The notes beneath the pieces were generated by a model. It did no database searches. It was given only the letters and a program-made list of their open reading frames with translations, and was not told where the DNA came from. Of a stretch of DNA of 63,147 nt, positions 8,619-17,344 are shown piece by piece (within the stretch, counting starts at the first letter, position 1; each line of letters opens with the position of its first letter). The stretch comes from JAEELC01 sp963621965. Its GTDB lineage: Bacteria > Bacillota_I > Bacilli_A > Acholeplasmatales > Anaeroplasmataceae. Both the position numbers and the translations under genes were made by a program. Where the stretch lies: the NCBI GenBank assembly GCA_963621965.1, contig CAVFGN010000007.1:1-63147 (forward strand), given 5' to 3'.

Positions 8619-9021
8619 CGACATTCATAATAATTTAGATTTCTTTTTAGAAATGAGTGAAAAATATAAGGATTTTACAAAAATAAATTTAGGGGATCGT
8701 GGTATAGATATTAATATTTTGAGCAATTTAAATTATATTTGCGTTGATGGAAATTGTGATTCAAACATTACTGTAAGTGAACAAATACTAAATATAGATA
8801 ACAAAAAAATATTTATCACTCACGGACATAATTACAATGTAAAAAATTCATTATTAAATCTATATTACAAGGCTAAAAGTTTAGACTGTGATTATGTATT
8901 TTTTGGGCACACTCATGTTCAAACAAATGTAGTTTATGACGATATTATATTTATAAATCCAGGAGCTATTAAAGATAATCACGCAGCTTTGATAATGGAC
9001 GATGTAATTAAATTTATTTAG
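8599..9021 (+). CDS. YfcE/MJ0936-type metallophosphoesterase
   Basis: A 140-residue calcineurin-like phosphodiesterase with two-metal motifs in order: TSDIHNN near residue 7, GDRG near 32, DGNCD near 50, ITHGHNYNV near 73 and FGHTHVQ near 101. These families cleave model phosphodiesters and their natural substrates are mostly unknown. The start is GTG at 8599, with AGAGG at 8585-8589. It overlaps rdgB by 20 nt, so the two are probably translationally coupled. The name YfcE/YsnB is by family resemblance. Confidence 0.88.
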   Translation: MKILITSDIHNNLDFFLEMSEKYKDFTKINLGDRGIDINILSNLNYICVDGNCDSNITVSEQILNIDNKKIFITHGHNYNVKNSLLNLYYKAKSLDCDYVFFGHTHVQTNVVYDDIIFINPGAIKDNHAALIMDDVIKFI

Positions 9022-9034
9022 GAGTAAATGCCTT

Positions 9035-12000
9035 ATGAACATTAATGACATATTAAATCTTGATATAAAAAAGACTAATTTAAAGAAGATAGATGCGTTT
9101 ATTAATAAGCAAGATGAACAATCAATTGATTATTCTCGTGCAGTCGCTTATAAAGCTAAAATGCTTTATAAACTAGGAGACATAAAAGGATCTATCACAT
9201 TACTTTTAAAAAGTGAAACTAGAACTTTAGACTCTAATAAATTAGTCTATTATTATACCGAACTTATCTATATATATTTAGATCTTTCTGATGCGTCTAA
9301 AGCAATGAAATATATTGAGTTGAAAGATAAAAATTTGTCATTATTAGATAAGGCAGAACATACTAAAGATTTAATTCTTTTCTACACAAAATTTGTAGAT
9401 AAAGAAAAAGCTATTTATTATATCAATGAATATTTAAATGATGATATAAGTGAAGAAAATAAAGTATTTGCTTTAAGTTTACTAGAAGAGTTTTATTATT
9501 TAGATAACGATATCAATAAATTTGATCAAAATTTTATCTTTTTAGAAACTAAATATAAAGAAAAGAATAATATAAAAGAGCTTGAGGAACTATACCTTAA
9601 AAAATTAGATTTACTTTTTAGATTAACAAAGCCAGAAGAGACAAAACGTTTTATTAACAGCATCGATTTTTCACTTTTTAGTGAAAAAATTAAAATTAAA
9701 GCTTACACAATTAATATCCAATTACTAATTAATGAACGTTCACTTCGAAAAGGTGCTATGTTAGAAAGCGAATATGAAAATGAAATTAAAGAATCAAGTG
9801 AAGTAGAGCTTTTAAAAGAATATTATAAAACTTCGCTTAAACTGTATGAAGAATTAAATAATACATTCTCTATTGACTACGTAAATAAGAAATTAGAATC
9901 TCTTGAAACAAATAGTAAAGAAAAAGAACAAGGAAGAGAAAAAACAAAGTTTAATCAACTCCCTGAAATTATTATTAAGGAAAAGCCAGAAGAGACAAAA
10001 GTATTAAATCCTAAAGAATTTGAGTTTAAGATAAGTGATATATCTAGTACATTAGTCAGTGAAAACTATCAAAAGTTTGAACCTATATTTACTTATTTAA
10101 ATAATGTAAGTGATATTAAGACACGAGAAATTGTGCGTAATATATTACTGAAATTTAGTCAAAGTTTTAAGGTATATGAAACACATATTTTAGACGCACA
10201 AAATCATAAAGGTTATTTATATAAAGGCGGAAGGTTATATGATAAAAAAATAGGTGAAAATTTAGAGAAGTCTATTTTATATAAATGTATAGAAGAAAAT
10301 GAAGATTTAATTATTAATAACCTAAGTGAAAACTATTATAATTATGATATTTTAAATAATGAGGTTTCGCCTTTCGCCTCTTGTTTTGTTTTTATTTTAA
10401 ATAAAGAATTAGTTAACAAAAGAGCTATTGGCTTTTTCTTCATGGATAAAGATAATAAAGAATATGAATATTATAAATTTTTGAGTAGTATTATAGGCTT
10501 TGTTATAAATAGGAGTGAACTTGCTGAGTCTAAATCTTTAATGAAAGAATCTATAGAACTACTTGAAGATAAAATTAGTTTAGGCTATAAGCGAAGTGAA
10601 GAAAACAATATTATAGTGAATGATAAAGCACGACTTATGTTAAAACTTAATACTAATAATCTTCTTTTAGATGATTATTTGATGATTGTATCAAATAGTG
10701 ATAAGGCAAACTATAATAATACAATTTTGAGTTTATATAATGAATCGACAAAGGAGACTGAAATTGAATATAATACTATTCATAATCAAGTAATAAAAGA
10801 ACATTTCTACAAATTAGAAGGAAATGTAATAATTTCTTATATAGAAGATATTACCGATTATAAGACAAAACTTAATGATATATTAGGCTTTGCATATACC
10901 GACGAATTAACTGATGTTTTGAGTTTCAAAAGTTTTAAAGAAGATGCAGCAGAAATTCTAGAAAATCACGACAAAGCACTAGTTTATTTAAACGTTACAA
11001 ATTTTGATCTGTATTTATCTTTGTACGGATTTGAGTTTTCACGTCAAATTATCTATGCGATTTCTCGCTTTTTAAAAACAAACGAGAAAGAATACAGGGC
11101 ATATCACCTCGAACAAGCGATGTTTATATTAGTTTTTGAAAAAAATGATAAGAGATACTTGATAAAACACATAACAAAACTTTTTGACGACTTAAAAGAA
11201 CATATTAAAGCAATTAACAAAAGAGTAAATTTAGATGTTCACGCTGGAATTTACAAACAAAGTAGTAGAGATAAAATTAAGACTGTTGATGAAATTTTAA
11301 GTTTAGCTTATGAAGCATATTTGGATGCGGTTGACTTGGGCGAAAATTTGATTATATTTGATGAAAATATATATGAAGATTCGTATTTTAAAAATTACGA
11401 GACTGAACTTGATATAAGTGAGTCGCTCGATAAAAATGAACTAAAGTTTAAATTGAAACCTATTTATAATACACAAAATAAAACTGTAATAGGGTACGAG
11501 TATAATTATTGTTTTAATGACACATTGTTTGACTTTGGCACTTTTAAACGTGTAATAAACAAAAGAAATTTGATTACTCGGACCGATAAATATTTAATAC
11601 GTAATGTATTTGAGGATTTGAAATTGTTTCATAAGGAGACTGGTTACTATTTTCATGCGTATATTAGTCTTAGTGAAAAATCTTTAAACGATAAAAAGTT
11701 TTTTGACTATATTATAAAAATGTCAGATTTTTATAAGGTTGATATAAGTAATATTTATATAAGTGTCGAAGACACTTTTATTAAAGAATATAAAGAAAGT
11801 TCGCTTAATTTAGGAACGAAGTCGCTTGATACATTCTTAAGGAATGATTTATCCTATATTGAACTAGATTATGCATATTATAAACTAGAAGATCTAGCTA
11901 AAATAAAGGTAATATTTAAAGACAAAAAAATAATTCTATCTAACATTGATAGTACTGATTTAGAAAGTGCGAATGCTATTAGTTCGCTTGTTTTAGTAAA

Positions 12001-12064
12001 TGAGTCAAAATTATTTACTTTAAACGACATTATTAATAAAACTGTTAACAAGGAGAAGAAATGA
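9035..12064 (+). CDS. TPR protein with degenerate GGDEF and EAL domains
   Basis: A 1009-residue cytoplasmic protein. Residues 1-290 are helical TPR-like repeats, and 330-510 look like a GAF-type sensor. From about 613 to 775 a GGDEF-domain fold is recognisable (AYTDELTDVLSFKSFKED), but the GGDEF signature position reads EQAMF. From about 800 to 1000 an EAL-like fold follows. KPIYNTQNKTVIGYEYNY aligns with the start of EAL and keeps one Glu, but the DDFGTGYSS and AEGVE motifs are lost. Both enzymes should be dead, so a scaffold or nucleotide-binding role is likely. The last 4 nt (ATGA) overlap potA. It is coupled to the polyamine transporter, suggesting a regulatory link. Confidence 0.8.
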   Translation: MNINDILNLDIKKTNLKKIDAFINKQDEQSIDYSRAVAYKAKMLYKLGDIKGSITLLLKSETRTLDSNKLVYYYTELIYIYLDLSDASKAMKYIELKDKNLSLLDKAEHTKDLILFYTKFVDKEKAIYYINEYLNDDISEENKVFALSLLEEFYYLDNDINKFDQNFIFLETKYKEKNNIKELEELYLKKLDLLFRLTKPEETKRFINSIDFSLFSEKIKIKAYTINIQLLINERSLRKGAMLESEYENEIKESSEVELLKEYYKTSLKLYEELNNTFSIDYVNKKLESLETNSKEKEQGREKTKFNQLPEIIIKEKPEETKVLNPKEFEFKISDISSTLVSENYQKFEPIFTYLNNVSDIKTREIVRNILLKFSQSFKVYETHILDAQNHKGYLYKGGRLYDKKIGENLEKSILYKCIEENEDLIINNLSENYYNYDILNNEVSPFASCFVFILNKELVNKRAIGFFFMDKDNKEYEYYKFLSSIIGFVINRSELAESKSLMKESIELLEDKISLGYKRSEENNIIVNDKARLMLKLNTNNLLLDDYLMIVSNSDKANYNNTILSLYNESTKETEIEYNTIHNQVIKEHFYKLEGNVIISYIEDITDYKTKLNDILGFAYTDELTDVLSFKSFKEDAAEILENHDKALVYLNVTNFDLYLSLYGFEFSRQIIYAISRFLKTNEKEYRAYHLEQAMFILVFEKNDKRYLIKHITKLFDDLKEHIKAINKRVNLDVHAGIYKQSSRDKIKTVDEILSLAYEAYLDAVDLGENLIIFDENIYEDSYFKNYETELDISESLDKNELKFKLKPIYNTQNKTVIGYEYNYCFNDTLFDFGTFKRVINKRNLITRTDKYLIRNVFEDLKLFHKETGYYFHAYISLSEKSLNDKKFFDYIIKMSDFYKVDISNIYISVEDTFIKEYKESSLNLGTKSLDTFLRNDLSYIELDYAYYKLEDLAKIKVIFKDKKIILSNIDSTDLESANAISSLVLVNESKLFTLNDIINKTVNKEKK

Positions 12065-13167
12065 AAAAAATAATTGAGATAAAAGGTTTAACAAAAGAAT
12101 TTAATGGTAACATTGTTTTGAAAGGCATTGACCTTGATATTTATGAAAAAGAATTTGTAACTTTGCTTGGACCTTCAGGGTGCGGAAAAACTACGCTACT
12201 TAGAATACTTGGTGGGTTTGAGGAAGCAACAAATGGTGTTGTTTTATTTGATCAAAAGAATTTACTAGAAATACCACCGTATAAAAGACTAACAAATACA
12301 GTATTCCAGCATTATGCCTTATTCCCGCATATGGATGTATATGATAATGTTGCATACGGTCTAAATTTAAAATACATGCCTTCAAAATTTGAAGATTTTT
12401 TAAATAAGATAAAACATAAAGAAGGCTATAAGACAAGAAAAGAAATAAGCGCGGAGATTGAAGAAAAAGTAAAGAAAACACTTCGTTTAGTTGGCCTTGA
12501 AGGATTTGAAAACAGAGATGTTACTAGTTTAAGTGGTGGTCAACAACAACGTGTTGCGATAGCGCGTGCACTTGTAAATGAGCCTAAGGTGCTACTTTTA
12601 GATGAATCTTTAGGAGCTCTTGACTTAAAACTTAGACAACAAATGGAATATGAACTTAAAGAAATTCAAAAGAAGTTAGGAATTACTTTTATCTTTGTAA
12701 CGCATGACCAAGAAGAAGCCTTAACTATGTCTGATAAAGTTGTTGTTATGAATGATGGCTTGATTCAACAAGTAGGATCTCCTACAGATATTTACAATGA
12801 ACCGGCAAACCGTTTTGTAGCCGCATTCGTTGGTAAATCTAATATTATTTCAGGTATTATGAAACAAGATTTACTTTGTAATTTTGATGACAAAGATTTT
12901 GTTTGTGTGGATAAAGGCTTTAAAGAAAACGAAGAAGTGGATATTGTAATTCGCCCTGAAGATATTGATATTTGTAAAGAACATGAGGGCTTTATTGATG
13001 GCGTTATTGTTAACGAAATATTTAAAGGTGTTCATTATGAATATACAATAGAGACAAAAAATAGAACTTTCTTAGCTCAAAGCATTGAATACCATATGGT
13101 TGGGGAAAAGGTTTCACTAAAGTTTGATCCTTTTGATATTCACGTAATGGAAAAAATGGAGTGGTAA
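12061..13167 (+). CDS. potA: Spermidine/putrescine ABC transporter ATPase PotA
   Basis: Hydrolyses ATP to drive polyamine import. Walker A GPSGCGKTT is at residues 37-45 and the ABC signature LSGGQQQR near 158. Walker B LLLDESLGALD is near 178, and THDQEEALTMSD contains the H-loop. A TOBE-type domain fills the C-terminal third (368 residues in all), as in PotA/MalK ATPases. An insertion of about 25 residues rich in Lys follows the Q-loop region near residue 105-135. The ATG overlaps the TGA of the upstream degenerate GGDEF/EAL gene. Downstream potB, potC and potD confirm the assignment. Confidence 0.94.
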   Translation: MKKIIEIKGLTKEFNGNIVLKGIDLDIYEKEFVTLLGPSGCGKTTLLRILGGFEEATNGVVLFDQKNLLEIPPYKRLTNTVFQHYALFPHMDVYDNVAYGLNLKYMPSKFEDFLNKIKHKEGYKTRKEISAEIEEKVKKTLRLVGLEGFENRDVTSLSGGQQQRVAIARALVNEPKVLLLDESLGALDLKLRQQMEYELKEIQKKLGITFIFVTHDQEEALTMSDKVVVMNDGLIQQVGSPTDIYNEPANRFVAAFVGKSNIISGIMKQDLLCNFDDKDFVCVDKGFKENEEVDIVIRPEDIDICKEHEGFIDGVIVNEIFKGVHYEYTIETKNRTFLAQSIEYHMVGEKVSLKFDPFDIHVMEKMEW

Positions 13168-13168
13168 A

Positions 13169-13993
13169 ATGAAAACTAAGAATGCTTATTTTCTCTATTT
13201 AATTCCGTATTTATTCATTCTATTAGTATTCATATTACTTCCTATGATCTTCATTATCGTTTATTCTTTAATCGATAATACAGAGTTTGTGTATCGCTTA
13301 ACACTTGATAATTTTGCAAATTTCTTTTCAACGCATCTCTATTTTAAAGCTATATTAAAGAGTTTAAAACTAGCATTAATTGCAACTATATGCTGTATTA
13401 TTATTTGTTACCCGGTAGCTTATTTTATTGCGCGAAGAAAGCCTTCAACAAGAAAAGCTCTACTTTTACTTTCAACAAGTCCTATGTGGATTAATATGTT
13501 ATTAAGAACACTTGCTATCAAGCAATTGCTTGACGGACCACTACTAAAATTAGTGCGTCTATTTAATCCGGATATTAATGTAATTATAGGTAATGACTTT
13601 TCGGTAATTTTAGGTATGGTTTATAATTATATTCCTTATATGATTTTACCGATATTTACTAGTCTATCAAAAATTGATAATAAATTACTTGAAGCCTCAA
13701 CTGATCTAGGCGCAAAGTCAAAAGATACATTCTTAACAGTAACTCTACCTTTGTCGCTTCCTGGTGTAATTTCTGGTATTACCATGGTATTCTTATCATG
13801 TACTACAACTATTACTATCTCTAAATATTTAGGAGAAGGAAGATATTTCTTAATTGGTAATGTGATTGAAAATGAATTTATCACTAACTCCCGTTGGGGT
13901 TTTGGTAGTGCAATAAGTTTAATATTGCTAGTAATAATGTTACTAATTATGCTTATATTTGATAAATTACAAAAGAAGTGGGAGGTAGAATAA
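13169..13993 (+). CDS. potB: Spermidine/putrescine ABC transporter permease PotB
   Basis: A 274-residue inner-membrane permease with six predicted spans. The coupling helix motif EAxxxxGAxxxxxFxxVxxP reads EASTDLGAKSKDTFLTVTLP near residue 170. It starts 1 nt after potA stops and pairs with PotC to form the channel. Its TAA shares a base with the potC ATG. Membership of the polyamine subfamily rather than a thiamine or iron importer rests on the full potABCD set and the PotD-like binding protein. Confidence 0.92.
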   Translation: MKTKNAYFLYLIPYLFILLVFILLPMIFIIVYSLIDNTEFVYRLTLDNFANFFSTHLYFKAILKSLKLALIATICCIIICYPVAYFIARRKPSTRKALLLLSTSPMWINMLLRTLAIKQLLDGPLLKLVRLFNPDINVIIGNDFSVILGMVYNYIPYMILPIFTSLSKIDNKLLEASTDLGAKSKDTFLTVTLPLSLPGVISGITMVFLSCTTTITISKYLGEGRYFLIGNVIENEFITNSRWGFGSAISLILLVIMLLIMLIFDKLQKKWEVE

Positions 13994-14790
13994 TGAAGAG
14001 TACAAAATCTAATTTATTTTCCCGTATAATGATGACTATATTCATGTTGTTATACTATATTCCTTTAATTTCAATTGTTGTGTTTTCTTTTAACGAAGCT
14101 AAAAGTGTAACTTATTTTACTAATTTCACTTTCGCATGGTATAAAGATTTATTTACAAATACTCGTCTTTTAAAAATTATTTTAGATACATTTTTAATTG
14201 CAGTTTCAGCTACATTTATTTCAACAATAATAGGAACAATTGCTTCAATATTTTTAGCTAAGATGAATAAAAAATTTAGAAGCGCTGTTTTAAAGGTTAA
14301 CAATTTTCCTATTATAAACCCTGATATTGTAACAGGTATAGGCTTACTTTTATTATTTGTATCTCTTTCAATTGAAAGAGGATACATTACAATGCTTATA
14401 GCACATATTGCGTTTTGCACACCTTATATAGTTATTAACGTATATCCTAAGGTTAAGCAATTAGATCCAAATATTTTAGAAGCAGCAGAAGATTTAGGTG
14501 CTAAACCTATGAAAGCCTTAAGAACTGCAGTTCTTCCCCAAATCAAGGGCGCAATTATAAGTGCAGCCGCTATCTCTTTTACAATGTCATTTGATGATTT
14601 TGTAATCTCGTACTTTACAGGTGGATCTAAGTTAAATATCTCTACATATTTATATACAGAAGCAAAAAAGATTAACCCTACAATAAATGCATTATCGACA
14701 ATAATTATCTTAATTATTATGATTAAAATTATTATTGATTTAGTCTTAGATAGTAAAAAGGAGAAAGCAAATGAAAAGAAAAATTATTAA
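13993..14790 (+). CDS. potC: Spermidine/putrescine ABC transporter permease PotC
   Basis: A 265-residue permease with about six membrane spans and the coupling motif EAAEDLGAKPMKALRTAVLP near residue 160. I chose ATG 13993, which overlaps the potB stop (TAATG) and has GGGAGG at 13979-13984. A GTG further upstream at 13978 would place that ribosome site inside the gene. It overlaps potD by 20 nt. Partner of PotB in the importer. Confidence 0.93.
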   Translation: MKSTKSNLFSRIMMTIFMLLYYIPLISIVVFSFNEAKSVTYFTNFTFAWYKDLFTNTRLLKIILDTFLIAVSATFISTIIGTIASIFLAKMNKKFRSAVLKVNNFPIINPDIVTGIGLLLLFVSLSIERGYITMLIAHIAFCTPYIVINVYPKVKQLDPNILEAAEDLGAKPMKALRTAVLPQIKGAIISAAAISFTMSFDDFVISYFTGGSKLNISTYLYTEAKKINPTINALSTIIILIIMIKIIIDLVLDSKKEKANEKKNY

Positions 14791-15886
14791 TTTAGTACCT
14801 TTATCTTTACTTTCTTTAATGTTCCTTACTACATCTTGTACAAGCAAAAATTCTGATTTATCTATATTTAATGTAGGTGAATATATTGATGAATCATTAA
14901 TTGAAAAATTCGAGGAAAGATATAACTGTACAGTTAATTATTCGACATTTGAATCAAACGAAGCAGCCATAACAAAGATGAAAACTGAACAATTTGATAT
15001 TGTCGTACCATCTGATTATGCACTAGAACAAATGATAGTTGATGATATGATTGAAGAAATTGATTGGTCTAAACTTGATGTCGCAAGTCAAGACATTATG
15101 ACTCCGGCTTTACTTGATATTTTAAATAATTTAAAGAATAGTGATAATGGTTACGATTTACTTAAATATGGTGTTCCTTATTTCTTTGGCCGTGTTGGTA
15201 TATTATATGATGAAAATATTGTAGATTTGAGCGACCTTGAAACATACGGGTGGAATGTATTCAGTCTTGAAAAATATAAAGGATTAACAACTTACTATGA
15301 TTCTAGTAGGGATGGTTTTATGGTGGCTGAAAAAGCATTAGGCTATTCAATGAATACTACAAATGAAAAAGAACTTAACGAGGCGTTTAATTGGATATTA
15401 AATCTCAAAGAGAAAACTAATCCGGCTTTCAAAACTGATGAATTGTTGTCAGAAATGCCTTCAGGAAAATATGCACTTGGGCTTATGTATTCAGGGGATG
15501 CAATTTATTGCATGGATATAGAAGATGAGAATGTAAGTCTGAACTTCTATGTGCCAAATACAGGTACAAATGTATTTGTAGACTCTTTAGTTATTCAAAA
15601 AGGTGCAAAGAATAAAGATTTAGCATATAAGTTTATCGATTTCATGTATGAATATGATAACGCCTATACAAATAGTGTTTACACTGCCTACTCATCTCCT
15701 GTTTGTAGTGTCTACGAGGATATTGTATCGGAAGACGGAGACTATTATTTAGAAGATGAAACCGGAAAAAATATTTATAAAAACCTATATCAAATAAGTG
15801 TAAGCGAAAAAGACGAAGTATTTAGATATAATGAGCAATTAAAAATTACGCTCAACGATTATTGGGTTCGTTTAAAATTATCATAA
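14771..15886 (+). CDS. potD: Polyamine-binding lipoprotein PotD
   Basis: A 371-residue extracellular solute-binding protein of the PotD/PotF family, anchored by a lipobox (TTSC, cysteine near residue 23). After the anchor, LSIFNVGEYIDESLIEKFE is the typical start of the mature PotD fold, and YGVPYFFGRVGILYDE is the family's central signature. It captures spermidine or putrescine for PotABC; the sequence does not tell which. AAAAAGGAG lies inside the potC end. An intrinsic terminator follows at 15894-15940 and closes the operon. Confidence 0.94.
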   Translation: MKRKIINLVPLSLLSLMFLTTSCTSKNSDLSIFNVGEYIDESLIEKFEERYNCTVNYSTFESNEAAITKMKTEQFDIVVPSDYALEQMIVDDMIEEIDWSKLDVASQDIMTPALLDILNNLKNSDNGYDLLKYGVPYFFGRVGILYDENIVDLSDLETYGWNVFSLEKYKGLTTYYDSSRDGFMVAEKALGYSMNTTNEKELNEAFNWILNLKEKTNPAFKTDELLSEMPSGKYALGLMYSGDAIYCMDIEDENVSLNFYVPNTGTNVFVDSLVIQKGAKNKDLAYKFIDFMYEYDNAYTNSVYTAYSSPVCSVYEDIVSEDGDYYLEDETGKNIYKNLYQISVSEKDEVFRYNEQLKITLNDYWVRLKLS

Positions 15887-15893
15887 TATTAAT

Positions 15894-15940
15894 AACAGTT
15901 AATTATTTCGTAACTATGAATTTAATTAACTGTTTTTTTA
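15894..15940 (+). terminator. Terminator of the pot operon
   Basis: AACAGTTAATT at 15894-15904 pairs perfectly with AATTAACTGTT at 15924-15934, followed by a T-run. Loop about 19 nt. Confidence 0.8.
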
Positions 15941-16029
15941 TACAATTTTTATCAAATTTATATCTGAAAAAAATAAACAAAAAAAATTTAGTTGTAAAAG
16001 ATAAATTATTTAATTTTTAAATTAAAAGT

Positions 16030-16037
16030 TGTATAAT
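16030..16037 (+). promoter_or_regulatory. Promoter -10 of the cytidylate-kinase-like gene
   Basis: TGTATAAT at 16030-16037 (TG directly before TATAAT); no clear -35 in the very AT-rich upstream DNA. The predicted start near 16044 leaves about 20 nt of leader with GAGG before ATG 16065. Confidence 0.5.
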
Positions 16038-16064
16038 ATTAGTGGAAAGATGAGGTATTTATAT

Positions 16065-16661
16065 ATGTCATACGTTATTACAATTGGTAGACAATATGGT
16101 TCTGGAGGTAGATTTATAGCTCAAGAATTAGCTAAGCAATTAAATATTCCTTTTTATGATAATGAACTTTTAGCTAAGGCAGCTCTTGATAGTGGACTAG
16201 ATAAAGATGTTGTTAAGTCATACGATGAAAAGAAGGACGGCGCATTCGCAGGATTTATTCCTTCCTTATATGGTTATGATATGACTATGGGTCAAAAGGT
16301 ATTCTTAGCACAATTTGATGCAATTAAAAAGATTGCGGACGAAGGATCATGTATCATTGTTGGTAGATGTGCTGATTATGTATTACGTGAAAGAAAGAAT
16401 GTAATCAATGTATTTATTACTGCAAGCGAAGAAGATTGTGTAGCCCGTTGCGTTAAGTATTATGGTCTAGATGAGAAAAAAGCTCGTGATGTAATTAAGA
16501 AAACTGACAAGAAGAGAGCTAACTATTACAATTTCTACACTGATAAGAAGTGGGGAAAAGTTGATAATTATGATTTAACTATTAACTCTGGAATTGGTAT
16601 TGAAGAAACTTGTGCTGTTATCAAAACTTACGTTGAGAAGAAATTAGGAACAACATTATAG
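16065..16661 (+). CDS. Cytidylate kinase-like family protein
   Basis: A 198-residue P-loop protein of the Cytidylate_kin2 type, distinct from the true Cmk domain at 955. The N-terminus VITIGRQYGSGGRFIAQELA is the family's modified P-loop (GxGG in place of GxGKS), followed by PFYDNELL. IIVGRCADYVL and FITASEEDCVAR parallel Cmk's substrate and lid regions. KKRANYYNFYTDKKWG near residue 155 is typical of this family. The function is not established; it may be a nucleotide kinase or a regulator. ATG 16065 has GAGG at 16052-16055; an upstream in-frame start would run through the promoter. It is monocistronic, closed by a terminator. Confidence 0.88.
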   Translation: MSYVITIGRQYGSGGRFIAQELAKQLNIPFYDNELLAKAALDSGLDKDVVKSYDEKKDGAFAGFIPSLYGYDMTMGQKVFLAQFDAIKKIADEGSCIIVGRCADYVLRERKNVINVFITASEEDCVARCVKYYGLDEKKARDVIKKTDKKRANYYNFYTDKKWGKVDNYDLTINSGIGIEETCAVIKTYVEKKLGTTL

Positions 16662-16668
16662 TAAATTA

Positions 16669-16696
16669 AAGATCTAGAGTAATCTAGGTCTTTTTT
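16669..16696 (+). terminator. Terminator after the cytidylate-kinase-like gene
   Basis: AGATCTAG (16670-16677) pairs with CTAGGTCT (16684-16691) around a 6-nt loop, then T6. Confidence 0.85.
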
Positions 16697-16712
16697 AAAA
16701 AAGGAGAATAAA

Positions 16713-17234
16713 ATGAATCAAGTAATAGAGACTATTAAAAGTCGTAGAAGCATTAGAAAATATAAAAGTGAACAAATTAGCGATAAGGATTTAAATGAAA
16801 TTTTAGAAGCGGCTAAATATTCAGCTAGTGGACATGGGTATCAATCTACACTTATGGTTGTTGTTCAAAATAAAGATGTATTGGCAAAATTGTCAAAAAT
16901 GAATGCTAGTATTATGGGAAAAGAGGGAGTAGACCCATTTTACGGTGCACCTACTGTAGTGATTGTATTTGCAAATAAAACAATTCCTACCCATGTATCA
17001 GACGGCGCATTAGTTCTTGGAAACTTAATGTTAGCCGCTAAATCTTTAGGTATTGGTTCTTGTTGGATTAATCGTGCAAAAGAAGAGTTTGACTCAAGTG
17101 AAGGCAAAGAACTTATGAAAGAGTGGAATATTGATGAAGTGTATGAGGGTATCGGACATTTGACTTTAGGATATGCCCAATCTGAACCAAAAGCTCAACC
17201 GCGCAAGGAAGATTTTGTAAGGTTTATTAGATAA
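16713..17234 (+). CDS. Nitroreductase family flavoprotein
   Basis: A 173-residue FMN-dependent NAD(P)H oxidoreductase. IKSRRSIRKYKSEQIS at residues 8-23 is the classic N-terminal FMN-binding signature, and GIGSCWINRAKEEF plus GHLTLGYAQSEPKAQPRK are the family's C-terminal half. Members reduce quinones, nitro compounds or flavins; the substrate cannot be read from sequence. AAAAAGGAG lies before ATG 16713. It begins just after the preceding terminator with no clear promoter of its own, so it may depend on read-through. A terminator follows. Confidence 0.93.
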   Translation: MNQVIETIKSRRSIRKYKSEQISDKDLNEILEAAKYSASGHGYQSTLMVVVQNKDVLAKLSKMNASIMGKEGVDPFYGAPTVVIVFANKTIPTHVSDGALVLGNLMLAAKSLGIGSCWINRAKEEFDSSEGKELMKEWNIDEVYEGIGHLTLGYAQSEPKAQPRKEDFVRFIR

Positions 17235-17244
17235 TAATAAAAAC

Positions 17245-17287
17245 AAGGCTTTAAGCATATTTAAATATTTGCTTAAAGCTTTTTTTG
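17245..17287 (+). terminator. Terminator after the nitroreductase gene
   Basis: AGGCTTTAAGC (17246-17256) pairs with GCTTAAAGCTT (17271-17281), one wobble pair, followed by T-rich DNA. Confidence 0.85.
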
Positions 17288-17289
17288 AC

Positions 17290-17318
17290 TTTTAAAAGAT
17301 TTCTATTTAATATATAAT
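17290..17318 (+). promoter_or_regulatory. Promoter of the SNF2 helicase gene
   Basis: TTTTAA at 17290-17295, 17-bp spacer, TATAAT at 17313-17318. The same TTTTAA -35 occurs before rdgB, rlmN and the gene at 55335. Confidence 0.55.
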
Positions 17319-17344
17319 AATTTTATATTTTAAAAGGAAGAATT

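Noticed and set aside
10874..12061. Active diguanylate cyclase/phosphodiesterase
   Set aside because: The GGDEF signature and most EAL metal ligands are absent.
13978..13992. GTG start for potC
   Set aside because: It would put the GGGAGG ribosome site inside the gene; ATG 13993 overlaps the potB stop in the usual way.
16029..16064. Upstream start for the cytidylate-kinase-like gene
   Set aside because: The added residues would be encoded by the promoter -10 and ribosome site.
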